Assembly: GCA_025917655.1 (NCBI GenBank)
Contig: CP084613.1
Location: forward strand, 930,001 to 994,000
Length of the DNA stretch: 64,000 bases
Direction: 5' to 3'
DNA from: Chlorella sorokiniana
Taxonomy: Eukaryota; Chlorophyta; Trebouxiophyceae; Chlorellales; Chlorellaceae
Shown here: piece by piece, positions 37,515 to 49,888 of the stretch
Position numbering within the stretch: position 1 is the first letter of the stretch
Layout of the letters: the number at the start of each line of letters is the position of its first letter
Program-made: the position numbers and the translations under genes
Notes under the pieces: model-generated
The model's database searches: none
What the model was told of the DNA's origin: nothing
Seen by the model: only the letters and a program-made list of their open reading frames with translations

Positions 37515-38472
37515 CTAGCGGACAAGCCCCAGCGCATCGCAGCGCCCCTTGGTGCAGCGCTGGAGGCGGCACAAGCCGCTACGTCCACGGCGCTGCCCAG
37601 GTCGCAGTTTTGTAGCAACCCCAGGTAGTAGCATTGTTTCTGGCTGGCGCCCTCTTGGGCAGGGCGCCGCTTCCTGCAGCCCTCCGCCGCAGCGCTCAGT
37701 GGGCGCGGCTGGCGCCACCGCAGCAGAGGTGCACCCAGCAGCCCTTTATGCAACCTTGACACCAGCAAATGACATCCACGGTGACTTTGCCGTTCTTTGC
37801 GCTGTATCTTACGCAACATCACTCTCTTTTCCTCAACACAAATACGACCCTGTCTTGCGAAAGCTTGCGTTTGCAGTCCGCCTTCGCTGACGTCATGAGC
37901 GCTTTCAGTGCAAGAAACACTGTTCTGCTGTCCCCCTGTCTCTCTCTTCTGTGTTTTCCTGTTTGTTGTTGCACTTTGGTAATGACTTCAGCGCCGCTGC
38001 ATTGATGAGTCGGCATTGACGAGTCGGTGAGCAAACGCTGCTGCGATGCGCTAGTGCTGCTCACGCAATGCCTGCTGTGTCACCCAGGCGATCAGATGAA
38101 AGGGCTTGCTAACGTGCGGTGATGCCCTTGCTGTGCTGGACAGATCCTTCGGGACAAGGAAAACAACAGGCGGCTTGCAGTGCGCCACTGTAGGCCGTCT
38201 CTGTTGTAAGCGCCTGCAGCAGTGCCGACAGAGAGAGAGACGCGCTGAGGTAAGAGACTGCATCATATTCCTGACAAAAGGAGCGGCACAGCGCTGCGTT
38301 GTACAGTTCTGCAACCCGTTGCGCGCGCAATAGCGGCACAGCTTTTGTGATCGAAGAGTCTCTGCCTCGCCAAGTAGCATTTTTGTGTACGTTCTGTGAT
38401 CTCGTCGGGCAGGGGCATCGCCCGACAGCACTTTGCAACTCCCGCCGCCTCCCTTGCAGAGCCGCAGGACCC
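37515..38472. other. Spacer before the GH36 gene
   Basis: 3' UTR of the kinase gene and promoter of the next gene. An acceptor-like ttgcag at 38454-38459, just before the start codon, suggests a 5' UTR intron. Nothing else is seen apart from a short tandem repeat. Confidence 0.4.
38000..38027 (+). repeat. Two-copy 14-base tandem repeat
   Basis: cattgatgagtcgg is followed directly by cattgacgagtcgg, one mismatch. It could be a duplicated regulatory site or chance. Confidence 0.5.
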
Positions 38473-41400
38473 ATGTCGCGGGTTCCCGGCTCAGTCTTTG
38501 AGGTGGAGCTCCATGGTGACCGCCTCGTCACGTCCACAGGCGCAGTGCTGCTGGAACAGGTGGCCAAGGAGGTGCGGGTGCGCCAGCAGGGGGCCGCCGC
38601 CGTCCTTGGTCTGGAAGCGTCCGGCGGCGAGCCAGTGGCGGCCGTGGAGTTCTGCTTGGCCAAGGTGGGTGCTGCCAGGCAGCAAGGTTCACGGCATGTG
38701 CAGAGCCATGCGGATAGTTTCTCGCTGGGGCCATCAGCTGGCAGCCTGGCTTCATGCAACAGAAACCGTGCTGCCTCGTTGGCGGGCTCCTTGGTGCGCT
38801 GCTCACTCCCGGCGCTCTGCCTTTCCCGGCTGCGCAGCTCAAGGCCAGCCGCTTCCTGGCGCTGGGGCGCACCAGCCTGTGGTGGATGACGCCCGCCTGG
38901 GGCTCCAGCACCCAGCAGGTGGGCTGCAACCCATGCACGGGGCGCGCCTGCCCAACTGAGCTGAGCAGCTTGGCAACCTGTGCAGAGCCAGTCCGTTCCA
39001 TGTCCACGGACACGTGCAAACCCCCAGCGTCCCTGCCCAGCAGATCCCTGAGGAGACCCAGTGCCTGCTGGTGGAATTGGAGGACGGCGCTGGCTACGCG
39101 CTGTTGCTGCCGCTCATTGACAACGGCGCCTTCCGCGCCACGCTGCGCCCGCCTCGTGAGCTCTCAGCAGCCGCCGTGCTGGGGGCCAGGCTGTCGTTGG
39201 CATGGGCCTGTGACGTCTGCCTGGAAAGGCTGCAAGGCTGCCTCTCATTCCCTGACCTAAATACTGAGAGGAGGCACAGCTGCCCAACAACCCCCTGCTG
39301 CTTTGCCGCCGCAGGACCGCCGATGGCAGCCTTGTGGCCCGTGTGGAGAGCGGCGCCAAAGCCGTCAAGTCCCCCTCCTTTGCCAATGTGCTGCTGGTGG
39401 CAGCAGGCAGCGACCCATACGAGCTGCTGGAGCAGGGGGTGACCACCGCCGCAGCGTTGTCGGGTGGGCTGCCAGGCCGCATCACCCACCCTGCCCCACG
39501 CTGCCCATGTTTGCTTCCCAGAGCGTGCCTGCACTGGTGTGCGTGTCTGTTTATAAGTAGCATGGGATGTGAGGGGAGCGGAGGGCAGCCTGTCCTTTCC
39601 CCACTGGTTTTCCACTCCTGCTTGGCTGCAGGCAATGCCAAGCACCGCTCCCGCAAGGAGGTGCCCGCCGCCGCCGACGTGTTTGGGTGGTGCACCTGGG
39701 ATGCCTTCTACTCCCGTGTCTCCGCCGCCGGCATCGAGGCTGGCTTGAGGAGCCTGGCCGACGGCGGCGTGCCCCCAAGCTCGTAATTATCGACGACGGC
39801 TGGCAGCGCACCGACGTGGACGAGCGGTACCGGGCGGAAGGTGCGAAGGAGCTGGCCGGCGGCTGCCTTGCGGCTGCATGCTGCAGCGGCGGAAGCCATT
39901 GCACGCAAGCACTGTCGGACTGCCCATCGGTCCCCCAGATCATCCCCCCACCCCCACACACCCACCCCTCTTCTTACCACTCACCCACCTATGTGCTCCC
40001 CCTGCTTGATGCTGAGCAGCTGCCACAGGCTGCGTGCACGGCAGCAGCGAGGCGCCCTGGGCATGGGCTCCGCTGTGCACGAGGTGGAGGAGGCGGCCGC
40101 CAGCCTGGCCAGCGGGCCCGACAACCAGGTGGGAGCCGTGGCTGCGGGCATGGCTGTTGGCTGGCCAAAGCCTGAAACCACGCTGCGGTGGGGTTATTGG
40201 GAGGCAATCCAACATGCACATAAGGATGCGCATAACCATGCGGGGTTCCCTGCAGATGGACGAAACTCTGCGCGCGATACACGAGATACAGAGCGAGGAT
40301 GCCGCCGCGCGGCCGGATGTCCATGCGCCAGGCGCCGCCAGCCAGGCGGGGGCCGGGCTCCTGGGCATCCTGGCGGCCTGGCTGCAGGCTACAGTGGCCC
40401 GACTGGCAGGCGTGGTGGCCAGCATCGAGGCCGCCATCTTCACTTTCGCCAAGAGCTGTGAGCACTGCCAGCCCAGCGCTGGCTGTGCATCCGCTTTTAA
40501 TGCAGCCCTTTGCACAAGCGCTGCACTCCCATCCACGGGCGGCGCGTGCACCGGCGCCGATCTTGGTTTGTCAACTCTGCTGTGCCTGCCCTTCTGCATC
40601 GCCTGCAGTGCTGGAAAGCACCCCGCGGCCTCCCGTCGCATGCGGGTGCTCCAGGCCCTGGCAGGCAGCCCGCTGCTGCGCGAGCGCCTGCTGCGCTTCT
40701 ACTCCACCATGTCTGGTGAGCTGCAGTGGAAGAGCCAGCTGAAACAGTCGCCTGGAGGGTCTGCGTGCCTCTCTGACTCTGCACAGGGGATCCAGGGGCA
40801 TCACCCAAGCAGCTGGGGCCACAGCTTGCATGAGCTTGCTGCGCACGCTCATCGGGCGCAATGCCTGCCGCAGACCACACACGCCGCCTGGTCTCCATCC
40901 AAGCCAACGCCAAGTTTGGCGGCCCTGAGGCGGGTCCGGAGCACTCCCTGAATGTGAGCGATCGGGTCATGATGGGTGGGCCTGGGTGTGGCGTTTCGGC
41001 ATGTGGACGGTGGAGCCAGCGCCAGCAGTGCCCCGAGCAACTGGCTCCCCTGGGCTGCCTCCCCTGCCGCAGAGCTCCGGGGCCGACCTCAAGGCAGTGG
41101 TGACCGCGTTGAAGCAGCGGTACGATGTGCAGTACGTGTACTGCTGGCACGCCATGCCTGGATTCTGGGGCGGCCTGGGCCTGCGTGATCCTGAGATGGC
41201 CAAGTACAAGGTGAGGCATGGGGGTGGGGGAGGGGTGAGGGGGCGGGCGTGCACGCAAGACCAGCGCATGCTCACGTTGTCAGGTAGTTGAGCTTTCTGC
41301 GCTGCATTGTGCTGCATTACGTTTGTGAGCAGGAGGTGTGCGCCGTGCCGTTACTTTTTGCCTCCCGCTCGCCCTCTGCTGTGCAGCCCCAGCTGGTGCT

Positions 41401-44185
41401 GCCCACCCCCACTCCCGGCATCCTCCTCAGCGACCCCTCTGTGGCCTGGATCCAGCCAACTGTCAGGTTTGTCTTGGTGGAGGGGCGGCGGCCGGTAGGG
41501 GGGGGGGGGGGCGCCCAGGGGTGGGGGCCGTGGGGCCCAGGCTTGGCCAAGGAGGCATGACGCATACTTTCCCTGCTCCTGCTTGGGATCGGGGCTTTAG
41601 CGTGGGCCCGCATGGCTGTAGAAGCTTTCTGACCTGGAGTCCGGCTGACCCGAAGCGGCGCACCTTTCCCTCCTCGGCTCTTTGCGCCGCCTGCAGCGGC
41701 GTGGGCCTCCCCACAGACCCTGCCCCGCTTCACGACGACATGCATGCCTACCTGGCGGCCTGCGGGGTGGATGGAGTCAAGGTGCCGCCGCGAGCTGCTC
41801 CCTCGTGCTGTGCTCAGCTGCAGCGTGCTCGTTCCGCAGTGGGCCGCCGGGCAGAGCCACGGAGAGCCCGCTCAACTTCCACCTCACCCGCCCGCCCGTC
41901 GCTGCCGCGCCTGCAGGTGGACGTGCAGAGCGTGATTGGCTACCTGGGAAGCGGGCTGGGCGGCGGTCCCGCCACCGCCGCCGCCTACCACGCCAGCCTG
42001 GAGGCCTCGACGCGCCGCCACTTCCCGGGCAACCACCTCATCAACTGCATGTGCCACTCCACGGAGGACCTGTACTGCATGGAGGACACCAACCTGGCGC
42101 GGTACGATCCTGGCCCCTGGAGCAAGCATGCCCTGGCAGCATGCATCGCCTCTTGCATCGCAGCCAAGCAGCGGCGCGGGAACCTTTGGCTGCCTGCGCC
42201 TCCCTGCTGCCTGACCGGGGCCACCAATGCCTGCTGACCCCCCGCAGCACCTCGGACGACTTCTATGTAAGAGCACAGGCCCTTTTGGTGTTCCTGCTTT
42301 GCTGCGCTGCGGCCTGACCAGCGCTGCGGCAATGGCTGGTGCCACGGGCCCCCGCCCCCCCCGCTCATCCTCCCCTTTGTCTTGTCTTTGCAGCCCACCA
42401 ACCCCGCCTCCCACACCACCCACATCACCAACTGCGCGTACAACACCCTGCTGATGGGGGAGCTGGTCATCCCGACTGGGGTGAGGGCTGCTGGGCCGCC
42501 GCCATTGTGTGCCGCGGCTGCGCGGGCTCTCTGCGGCTGGCATGCCCCCTGGGCGCCGCCACTAAGCGGCCCTTCCCGAGCGCTCACGGACGCGGCATGG
42601 CCTACGTGGCACCGCACAACGGCGGCGCTGCTGACAGCGTGTGCTGTGGCCGCGGGTCCTCTGCCAACCCACCGCAGACATGTTCCACTCAAAGCACGTC
42701 AAGGGCCTGCTGCATGCCACCGCCCGCGCCGTGAGCGGTGAGGAGGCACGCGCTCTGGCCCGCCAGCAACCGTCTTCAGTCACAATGCTGGCGCTGTTCT
42801 GACAGCAACAAAGTCATGCCACCCCATCCTCGTGCCACCAGGCTGCCGTTCACACCCGCCTCTGTGTTGGTATCCCGCAGGGGGCCCTGTGTATGTGTCG
42901 GACCGCCCGACCACCACGACTTCGACCTGCTGCGCCGCCTGGTGCTGCCAGACGGCTCGGTGCTGCGCTGCCGCCTGCCGGGCCGCCCCCCACCGCCGAC
43001 TGCCTGTTTGCCAACCCAGCCTGCGATGGCAAGGCGGCGCTCAAGGTCCGAAACGGGAGGCTGCGAGCCCTGGCGGCCATTTTTCCTGGCAGACAGACAC
43101 AGCGGCGTGTCGTTGAATGCACCATGTGGCCCCGCATGCCAACGATTGCATGCGTGCGGGTCCCACCATCTGCGCTGCCGCCACCCCCAAGCGCCTGGCG
43201 CGCACACATGCACGCATACGTTATGTGTGCACACACACTCACACAAAGGGACTTGTTTGCATCCCCCACAAACAACTGCAGGTGTGGAACGCCAACGCCT
43301 ACTGCGGCGTGGTGGCCGTGTTCAACGTCCAGGGATCCTCCTTCTCCCGGGCCCTGCGCCGCTTCCACACCCACGACGACGCCCCCCGCCCTCGCCGCCC
43401 ACGTGCGCGCCGCCGATGTGCCGACGCTGGCGGCGCTGGCGGCCCAGGGGGCGGCCTGGTGGCTGCCTACACCGACAGCTCGCAGGTGCACCTCTGGGCG
43501 GAGAAGGCGGGCATCTCCCCCTGCTTGTGCTGCTTGTTCGGAATGGTGGGTTGTTTGAAGTGCTGGAGCACATAGAGGGTGGGCTGTGCCTTCAACCTCC
43601 TGGCCGGATGGCTCCCCTTTTGGCAGGAGCTGACGCTGCTGGGCCCCGGCGACAGCCTGCGGGTCAGCGTGGATGGCAACGGCGGCAGCGACGTGGTCAC
43701 GCTCAGCCCAGTGGCGGAGGCGGGCGGCGTGATGCTGGCCCCCATCGGGCTGGTCGGCATGATCAACGCAGGCGGCGCTGTGCTGAGGTGGGGCTTGGGG
43801 CTGGGAAAGCAATTGACCAAGGCGGTCTGGCGTCCATCCCTGCAAGCCAAAGGGCTTGCTTCAGCAGGCACCGCTGCCGGCAAGAGGGCTGGCTCTCGCA
43901 ACCGCATGGCAGCTTCAAGTGCCGCCGCCGCCTGCCTTGCGCTGCAGCTGCGAGATGTCGGGCGGCCACTCCGACGATGGCTTCGAGGTGCAGCCGGCGC
44001 GGGCGGCGCTGCAGCTGCGGGCGCGGGCGCTGTTCTGTGCTACGCGTCGCACCGCCCCCGTCAGCGTGACGGTGCTGGGCCAGGAGGCGGCCTTTGCCTA
44101 CGATGAGGACAAGGCAGCGCTGCGCTTCGACCTGCCTGAAGGCGCCTCGGCGGGAGCCGCCAAAGCTGTTGCGATCCAGTTCTAG
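38473..44185 (+). CDS. Raffinose synthase-family protein (GH36-type alpha-galactosidase or galactosyltransferase)
   Basis: Roughly twenty exons, starting MSRVPGSVFEVELHGDRLVT. Diagnostic blocks in order: FGWCTWDAFYSRVSAAGIE, KLVIIDDGWQRTD, VQYVYCWHAMPGFWGGLG, DGVKVDVQSVIGYLG with the nucleophile Asp, NHLINCMCHSTEDLYCMEDT, PASHTTHITNCAYNTLLMGE, DMFHSKHVKGLLHATARA, YVSDRP, LLRRLVLPDGSVLRC, and YCGVVAVFNVQG. The family comprises raffinose or stachyose synthases and alkaline alpha-galactosidases; sequence alone does not tell which. A helical segment after the second block (about 40250-40458) is longer than I expect from plant members. No signal or transit peptide is clear. A missing C at 39772-39776 creates a stop just before the IIDDGW block, and further one-base slips occur near 39314 and 43385. 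The gene is otherwise complete to a normal C-terminus. Confidence 0.88.
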
Positions 44186-44670
44186 CCGGCTTCAGGCTGC
44201 AGCCGCAGCTGTGCTAGATGTTCAATGCTGAAAGTCGGCATGGCCCTCCACCCACGCCTCCCGTCAGCCCTGGAAGCTCGGTATCTGTCACCGCAACTCG
44301 CCGACCTCCAACGCCTCAAATATTTCAAAAACAGCTTATGCCAAGTGAATGTTTTTACTCCTGCTAATGTAGCGAGTCTTGCAATTAATAGGACAGTTTG
44401 TCGTGCTTATTTTTATGTCCTGCATTCTGCTTGATTTCTGAATTTGTTCCCCAAACACCCGTTTTGCATGTGTCTGAGTCGTAGAGTAAGTTTGCAAATG
44501 ATTCATGTGTCGGAAACCTCAGAGCCTGGAAACCAAGCATTGCTGGGCGTTGCCGCCGCTGATGTCGTGCCACGCAGGCTGCCAGACTGGAGGCGCAAGT
44601 GTCCGGTCCGGGAGGGTGCTGTCCCTCATATGACTTAAATTGCCACTAACATAACATCTGTAAGCATATA
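44186..44670. other. Spacer
   Basis: 3' UTR of the GH36 gene and promoter of the secreted-protein gene. It is A/T-richer than the surroundings, especially 44320-44440. A TGTAA occurs near 44658. No gene is seen. Confidence 0.4.
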
Positions 44671-46492
44671 ATGCGTTTGGCAAGTATCCTGCTCCTTGCA
44701 GCGCTAGCGGACGGAGCGCTTTGTCGGACCCGGCCGCCGGAACGTCCCCGTCGCGGTAATCACGTATCTGCGCACCTCCGGCCGTGCATGCGATGCGCGC
44801 CATCACCGCCGCCTGCCCTCTCCTTGCCGGCCTGGGGCCGCCGCTCACAGCGTAGCCGAGCGCCAGTGCACTTTGGCCAGTCATGCTTCTGCTTCTGTAG
44901 GTTTCCACTGGCTCAATTCTGGAATGGCAGCATTACAAGGGCGTCGCAACAACCTCCAGCATCAAGACAGCTCCTCTGATGCAGCGCCATTGCCGGATGC
45001 CTGCTTTGCCCCCGTCTCTCGGGAGGGGCTGCACTTTTTGGTGGGCGAGCCCGGCGAGAGCTGCATAGAAACGTGCGAGCGTGCAGGCTACGGCACCATG
45101 GACAGCGGCTACGGCGCGTTCAGCGGCGGGGACGGCATGGATGGTTTGGTGCTGTGCCGGGTGGAGGTGGATGGAGCAACCCGCTTCTTCGGTGAGCGGC
45201 GCGACGAGGCCTGGCCGAGGCCAGTGGGCAGTCGTGCTGAAGAACAGCTGCTGCCGTGCAGGCTGGCAGAACGCAACAGGCGGGCCCTGCGCATACGTGG
45301 ATGCCTCTGGCGCAGTCACTCGCGCCCATACGCCCGCCTTCCCTGCCTCCCCCGGCGGCGGGGCCGTCCTGCGCCTGCCTGGCGCTGCCTCTGGAGGAGC
45401 TCAGCTGGGAGCGGGGCTGGCCTGCCCCAACGGATCCGTGCCCGTCGCTGAGCACCCTCGCATCTGTCGTACCGCCATGCTGGACGCCCAAGGCGCGGCG
45501 GCGGAGCTCAGACTGGGCTGGCTCAAGTCGGACACCTGCCTCTCAGCCCCTGCAGCAACAGGCGGCGCCAGCGAGGGCAGCAGCAGTGGCGCTGCGACGG
45601 CGGTGGCCGCTGGCGGCGGCGCCGGCCTGGGCATGGAGGTTCTGTGCCAGCCGCAGCTGGAGATGGACCCAGACCTGCTGCCGGCCAGCCCCGGCGCACC
45701 CAACTGCACGACGCTGCAGCCCGTGTGGCCCCTTCCTCCCGGCAGCAGCGCGGTGGCGTGGCTGGAGGCGGAGGGTGGCGACTGTCCAGCCACCTGCCTG
45801 CGGCACGGCTTCAGCCAGGGGGAGGGGGACCTCGGTGCGGTGGGCGTGAGCGGGCTGTCCTTGTGCCGGCTGGACAATCCTGTGCCTGGCGGCGTGGGTG
45901 CACAGGCCGGGGTTGCGTACGGTGAGCTTAGGAAGGCAGGGGCGGTGCTTTGGAGGGTGCGCACTTTGCCAAGCGCTTCCTCCTCCATGCCTCACCGCCA
46001 CCCGCCATCCCGCGATGCAGGGCTGTCCCGGACAGAGCGGCCACAGTGCGACACACTGGAAGCACATTGGGGAGATGACCCGGAGCAGCCAGCCAGCTTC
46101 CAGTGTGCCTGCCTGAGGATACCCCGGCAGCGCCTCTTCTGGAGCCCTGCAGGCAATGGCTGCCCTCGGGCGCTACGCCGGCTGTGCCTGAAGCCCAGGT
46201 TTGCAGAGTGGAAGCAACCGCGCAGATGGCCAGCGACTCCATCTGGCCAGAGATTACCCTGGGTGAGATGGAAGCGTGCACTGCCGCTGCCAGCATGTCA
46301 GCAGTTGCTGAAAACGATGCGGTCGGTTCAGCACCTGCTGAGCACCCGCTTGCACCCGCAGGCTTGCTGCAACCCAACGGCTGCCAACCTGTGGGCAGCA
46401 GCTCAGCCCAAGGCCTTGACAGCAGCATGCCGGAGCTGGTGCAATTCAGTGGCGGTGGCGGCGTGTCTGTTCTATGCTACAGCCTGGCATGA
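44671..46492 (+). CDS. Secreted cysteine-rich protein with duplicated domain
   Basis: Four exons (44671-44755, 44901-45191, 45262-45921, 46021-46492). The start MRLASILLLAALADGALC is a signal peptide. A unit occurs twice: FLVGEPGESCIETCERAGYG leading to LVLCRVEVDG, and WLEAEGGDCPATCLRHGFSQ leading to LSLCRLDNPV. Both have the pattern W/F-x-x-x-x-G-(E/D)-(S/D)-C-x-x-x-C-x-x-x-G and a later LC-R. Each is followed by an intron at the same point (after F/Y-G), so the duplication probably copied an exon. Between them are Cys-containing segments (LGWLKSDTCLSAPA) and a Gly/Ser/Ala linker. The C-terminal frame changes near 46105 at a Cys-rich spot. No membrane anchor is seen. Function is unknown; a wall or extracellular role is inferred from the signal and cysteines. 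Confidence 0.65.
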
Positions 46493-46547
46493 AGGCAAGG
46501 AGGTTGTTGTGAAAGCGCTGTGTTCAACTGCGTCGTGCATTGTGACA

Positions 46548-47282
46548 TCATCCTTGTGATTGATCATACCAGCGTTTGCCGGCCGCTACTCTGCGCGCTA
46601 TCGGCTGCATCACCAGGCTGCCGTGCTGCTCCACCCCCAAGTGCCCAAACTCCTGCTGCCAGCTCTCCTGCGCCTCCTTGTGTGTGCGGAGCTCCCACAG
46701 CGGGTGCTTTCTTTCCTGCTCGGCTTTCAACACCTGCATGAGGGGAGGCCAGCCGAGGGCTGTCGCAGCCAGCTGCAGCTGCATGACGCCGCGCTGCTGC
46801 ATTCAGCAGACATCCCACCATTCAAGGAGGCAGCCACGGGGTGCGAGGAAGGCGCGCGCAGCCAACAGCCCCCGCACCTCATCCTTGAACTTTGTCTTCT
46901 TCTTCAGGCAGTCCATGAACTCTGTCCACTTGAAAGAGCAGTCGTCCACTCTTCCATGTATGTAGTACTGTTGTAGTTGGTAGCCAGGAGCTGCGATAAA
47001 GAGGCAGGGACAGCCGATCGGCGGAGGAGCTAGGAGGCGGCTAGGAGCGGCAGTCACAGGGGTGGGTGGGCGATGCCACCCGAGCCATGGTGGGATCAAC
47101 TCACAATAGCAGAACCAGAGCGCGTCAAATTTGGGCGTGCAGCTGTCTTTGCGCTCTTCTCCGACTCGCACTTCCTCGGGTTTGCCGCTGGAGCTGGCGA
47201 TGCCGCTGCTACTTGGTCCTGGGTCATTTGCAGGATTGCTGGAAAGTTTTGTTGAAGTGTTACTCTCTGCTGCCTCCGCCAT
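46548..47282 (-). CDS. DUF3128/Emi1-like small Cys protein
   Basis: Three exons (47105-47282, 46878-46990, 46548-46733), all phases consistent, 158 residues. After a Ser/Pro-rich N-terminus (MAEAAESNTSTKLSSNPAND) comes the domain signature: KFDALWFCY, then a short gap, YYIHGRVDDCSFKWTEFMDC, and KKKTKFKDE, followed by ERKHPLWELRTHKE. Paired cysteines in helices and a W/Y-rich core define DUF3128, which includes yeast Emi1; the molecular role is poorly known. I chose the start at 47282 because it opens a normal N-terminus; an in-frame ATG 24 codons upstream is possible. The stop lies only 55 bases from the stop of the convergent secreted-protein gene, so the 3' UTRs must overlap. Confidence 0.8.
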
Positions 47283-47741
47283 ACTGAAGCCCGCCTCTCG
47301 ACGTCGCCTGTGAACGACAGGAGACTCCCAAACGGAAGAAATACGCTTGTTCACAATGCTTGATTATTCCGATCTTGTGATGGAGCAAGGATGGACATCT
47401 TCAGCGCGCCACCAGCCCAGCACGCACTTCGGCACAGGGCACCAATCCTTCTGGAAGGCATTGGACATCCTGCTGCTGCCCTCATTGCTATTATGCCCGT
47501 CCCACCATATTGAAGGAGGTCTAGAGAGCGGGAAAGAAGCCGTCCGTGTCAGATACAAAACTGCTTACTTCGAGCCCCGCTTTCATTCAATCAAGGCAAG
47601 TTACTGCCTGGGCGTCCATGGTGAAAGCTGACACAAATCACAGAATCAGCCGGCGCGAACGCAGTTTTTGGCGCCTCGCCGATGCGCTGCCGGCCCCATG
47701 TATGCGTTCTGCGCTGGCGCAACTGCTGCAGGAGCTCCATC
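47283..47741. other. Divergent promoter region
   Basis: It separates the DUF3128 gene (minus) from the GT8 gene (plus). It has lower GC than the genes. No clear elements are seen. Confidence 0.4.
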
Positions 47742-49888
47742 ATGACCCCCAGCACTTCCGCGGCTGCTGAACCTCCTCACGTGGCAATAGATCGACGGAG
47801 CTGCGCCGAGGAGTCTCCCCCAATCTGGAGGGTGCAGCTGAGCTTGCCGCGCTGCTTGGCTCCCTCAGCCTTGCAGCCCCAGCACCTTCTAGAGCCAAGG
47901 CAGACAGCTCCGCCAGTGCACAGCATTCCACAGAGCTGCTGGGCGCATTCCCTGCTATTGAACCGAAAGGCATCCTGGTCCCTGTGCTGCCTGGGAAGGG
48001 CGCCAGCGGCCTGCCAGCCAGCAGCAGCAGCGACTCTCTGGCCCCAGCCACGCCAGCCGCAGAGGATGAGGCCGCCGATCGCTCCTCCTCCCCAGCCGAG
48101 CTGGCCACCGAGGCAGCCTGCAGCGCCGGCAGGTTTGCCTACATCACCCTCCTCACCCGGGACAGCTACCTGATGGGGGTGCAGGCGCTGTCCCGCAGCC
48201 TGGCCGCGGTGAAGGCGCGCCACCCCCTCCTGGTCATGTACACCCCCGCCACGCTCGCAGTCCGCGGTGGACGCCCTGCGTGCAGAGCCCTGCCAGCTGC
48301 TGCCTGTGGATCGGTACGTGCCTGCAGGTGCGCTGGCTGCGCCTGGTATGCAGGTGCTGTGTGCGGCCTGGCAGGCATGTTGCTGCTTCTGTGCTGCCTC
48401 CCTCTGAGGGTGACAACCACGCCTCCCAGTGCCAGCTTCGCTTGCCGTGTGCCAGGCACCCTCGCTCGCTAGGCTGCTAGCTGTTTCAGCCAGAAGGTGG
48501 CAGGCTGCGGTGCCGGGTAGACCATGCTGCCAAGAGTCTGCTGGGCCGCCAAGTGCAGTGCGCAGCATCAGCAGACGATGCGGCCCAGCTGGACCCACAT
48601 CGTTGCAGTGCCGCCTGAGATGGCATGGGCTGGCAGTTCAAACTGTCGAGTGACTCGGTCACCTCATGCAGTGCCGTGTCCCCGTGCCCTTGTGCAGGCA
48701 GTCACGATTTCGGGCGGTACAAGCTGCAGCTGTACGGCGAGTGCTGGACCAAGCTGCGCATGTGGGAGCTGGAGGCGTGGGACAGGTGTGAGCCTGGGCA
48801 ACGGGGTCAGAGCGGACGTGTGCTTTGGGGGCGGCCTGCCAGGACGGGGTGTCGTGCGGGGCTGTCGTGATGCACAGCCTCTCGACACTCATCTATGAGA
48901 GGATTACGTGGTCTTCAATTCCTCCCAAACATCTCTGTGCGGATGACCTGGCGCTGCAGGCTGATTTACTTGGATGCCGACATGCTTGTGCTGCGTAACA
49001 TCGACCACCTTTTCGACCTGTCGCCCGGCTTCTATGCCGGTGAGGCTTGCAGCACGCTGAAAGCTGCTGCCCAGCTGGGCATGCATTGCATGAGAACTGA
49101 GGATGGTGAAGTTGCGGAGCCTGTGCTGCCTGCTGCGCTGCAGCCCCGACTGCATGGCTGGTAGGGAGTCGAGGAGGAGCGCGAGGCCTGCCCGCTGTTC
49201 TGCCCTGACCGCCCCCACTACTTCAACGCTGGTGGGTTGCCTGAGCCTTGCATGCGCCTCCCTCAGAGGCAGCTCTGCGCCAGGGCCTGACCTCGCTGCG
49301 CTCACTGCCAAGGAGAGGGCCGACTGGGTGCACCCTGCGCAGCCTGCAGGCTTGTACATCATGTCCCCTTCCCGCGCTGAGCTGGCGCGCTTCAATGCGC
49401 TGCTGGCAGCTGGGGAGGTGGTCGTGGGGGTACGCAGAGCAGGACCTGCTCAATGAGGTTTACAAGGTGGGTTGGTTGGTTGTGGTGGTTCTGCTCGCGT
49501 GAGGGTGTTGTTGTTTGGGGGGGGTACGGAGCAAATCTGCCAGGCCCTGTTTTGAAATCGCAGAGAGGCCCGGCCGCCACCTAATCACTTGATTCATTTG
49601 GCGAGGCAGAACCCCGCCAAAGCTGTATGCAGGCCTAACCTGCATATCCACAGCCTGTGTGCGCAGGGCACGTGGAAAGCGCTGCCGCACACTTACAACG
49701 CGCAGAAGGGCATCAAGCGGCACCACCCGCAGCTGTGGGCTGCCAGCTGGGACCAGGTGGCAGTGGTGCACTACACAGATGCTAAACCTTGGCACCCCGA
49801 ACACCCCGAGCATGAGCACTATCGAGAGCTTGTGGAGCTCTGGTGGCGGGCCTACAAGGGGCAGGGGCTGGGCCTCAGCAGCCTCTGA
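47742..49888 (+). CDS. GT8-family glycosyltransferase (glycogenin/galactinol synthase-like)
   Basis: Six exons (47742-48313, 48712-48785, 48960-49039, 49165-49231, 49350-49466, 49667-49888). After a Ser/Ala/Pro-rich N-terminal region of about 130 residues the catalytic domain begins with FAYITLLTRDSYLMGVQALS. It carries YGECWTKLRMWELEAWDR, the metal-binding DxD in LIYLDADMLVLRNIDHLF, and the GT8 end motif HYTDAKPW. The segment ACPLFCPDRPHYFNAGLYIM fits the family's substrate loop. GT8 members move sugars from UDP-sugars to proteins, inositol or cell-wall polymers; glycogenin, galactinol synthase and PGSIP-type enzymes all look like this. The acceptor cannot be told. No signal peptide is clear. 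The frame breaks at the C run near 47819 and the G run at 49426-49430 (EVVVG then YAEQDLLNEVYK), likely errors. Confidence 0.87.
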
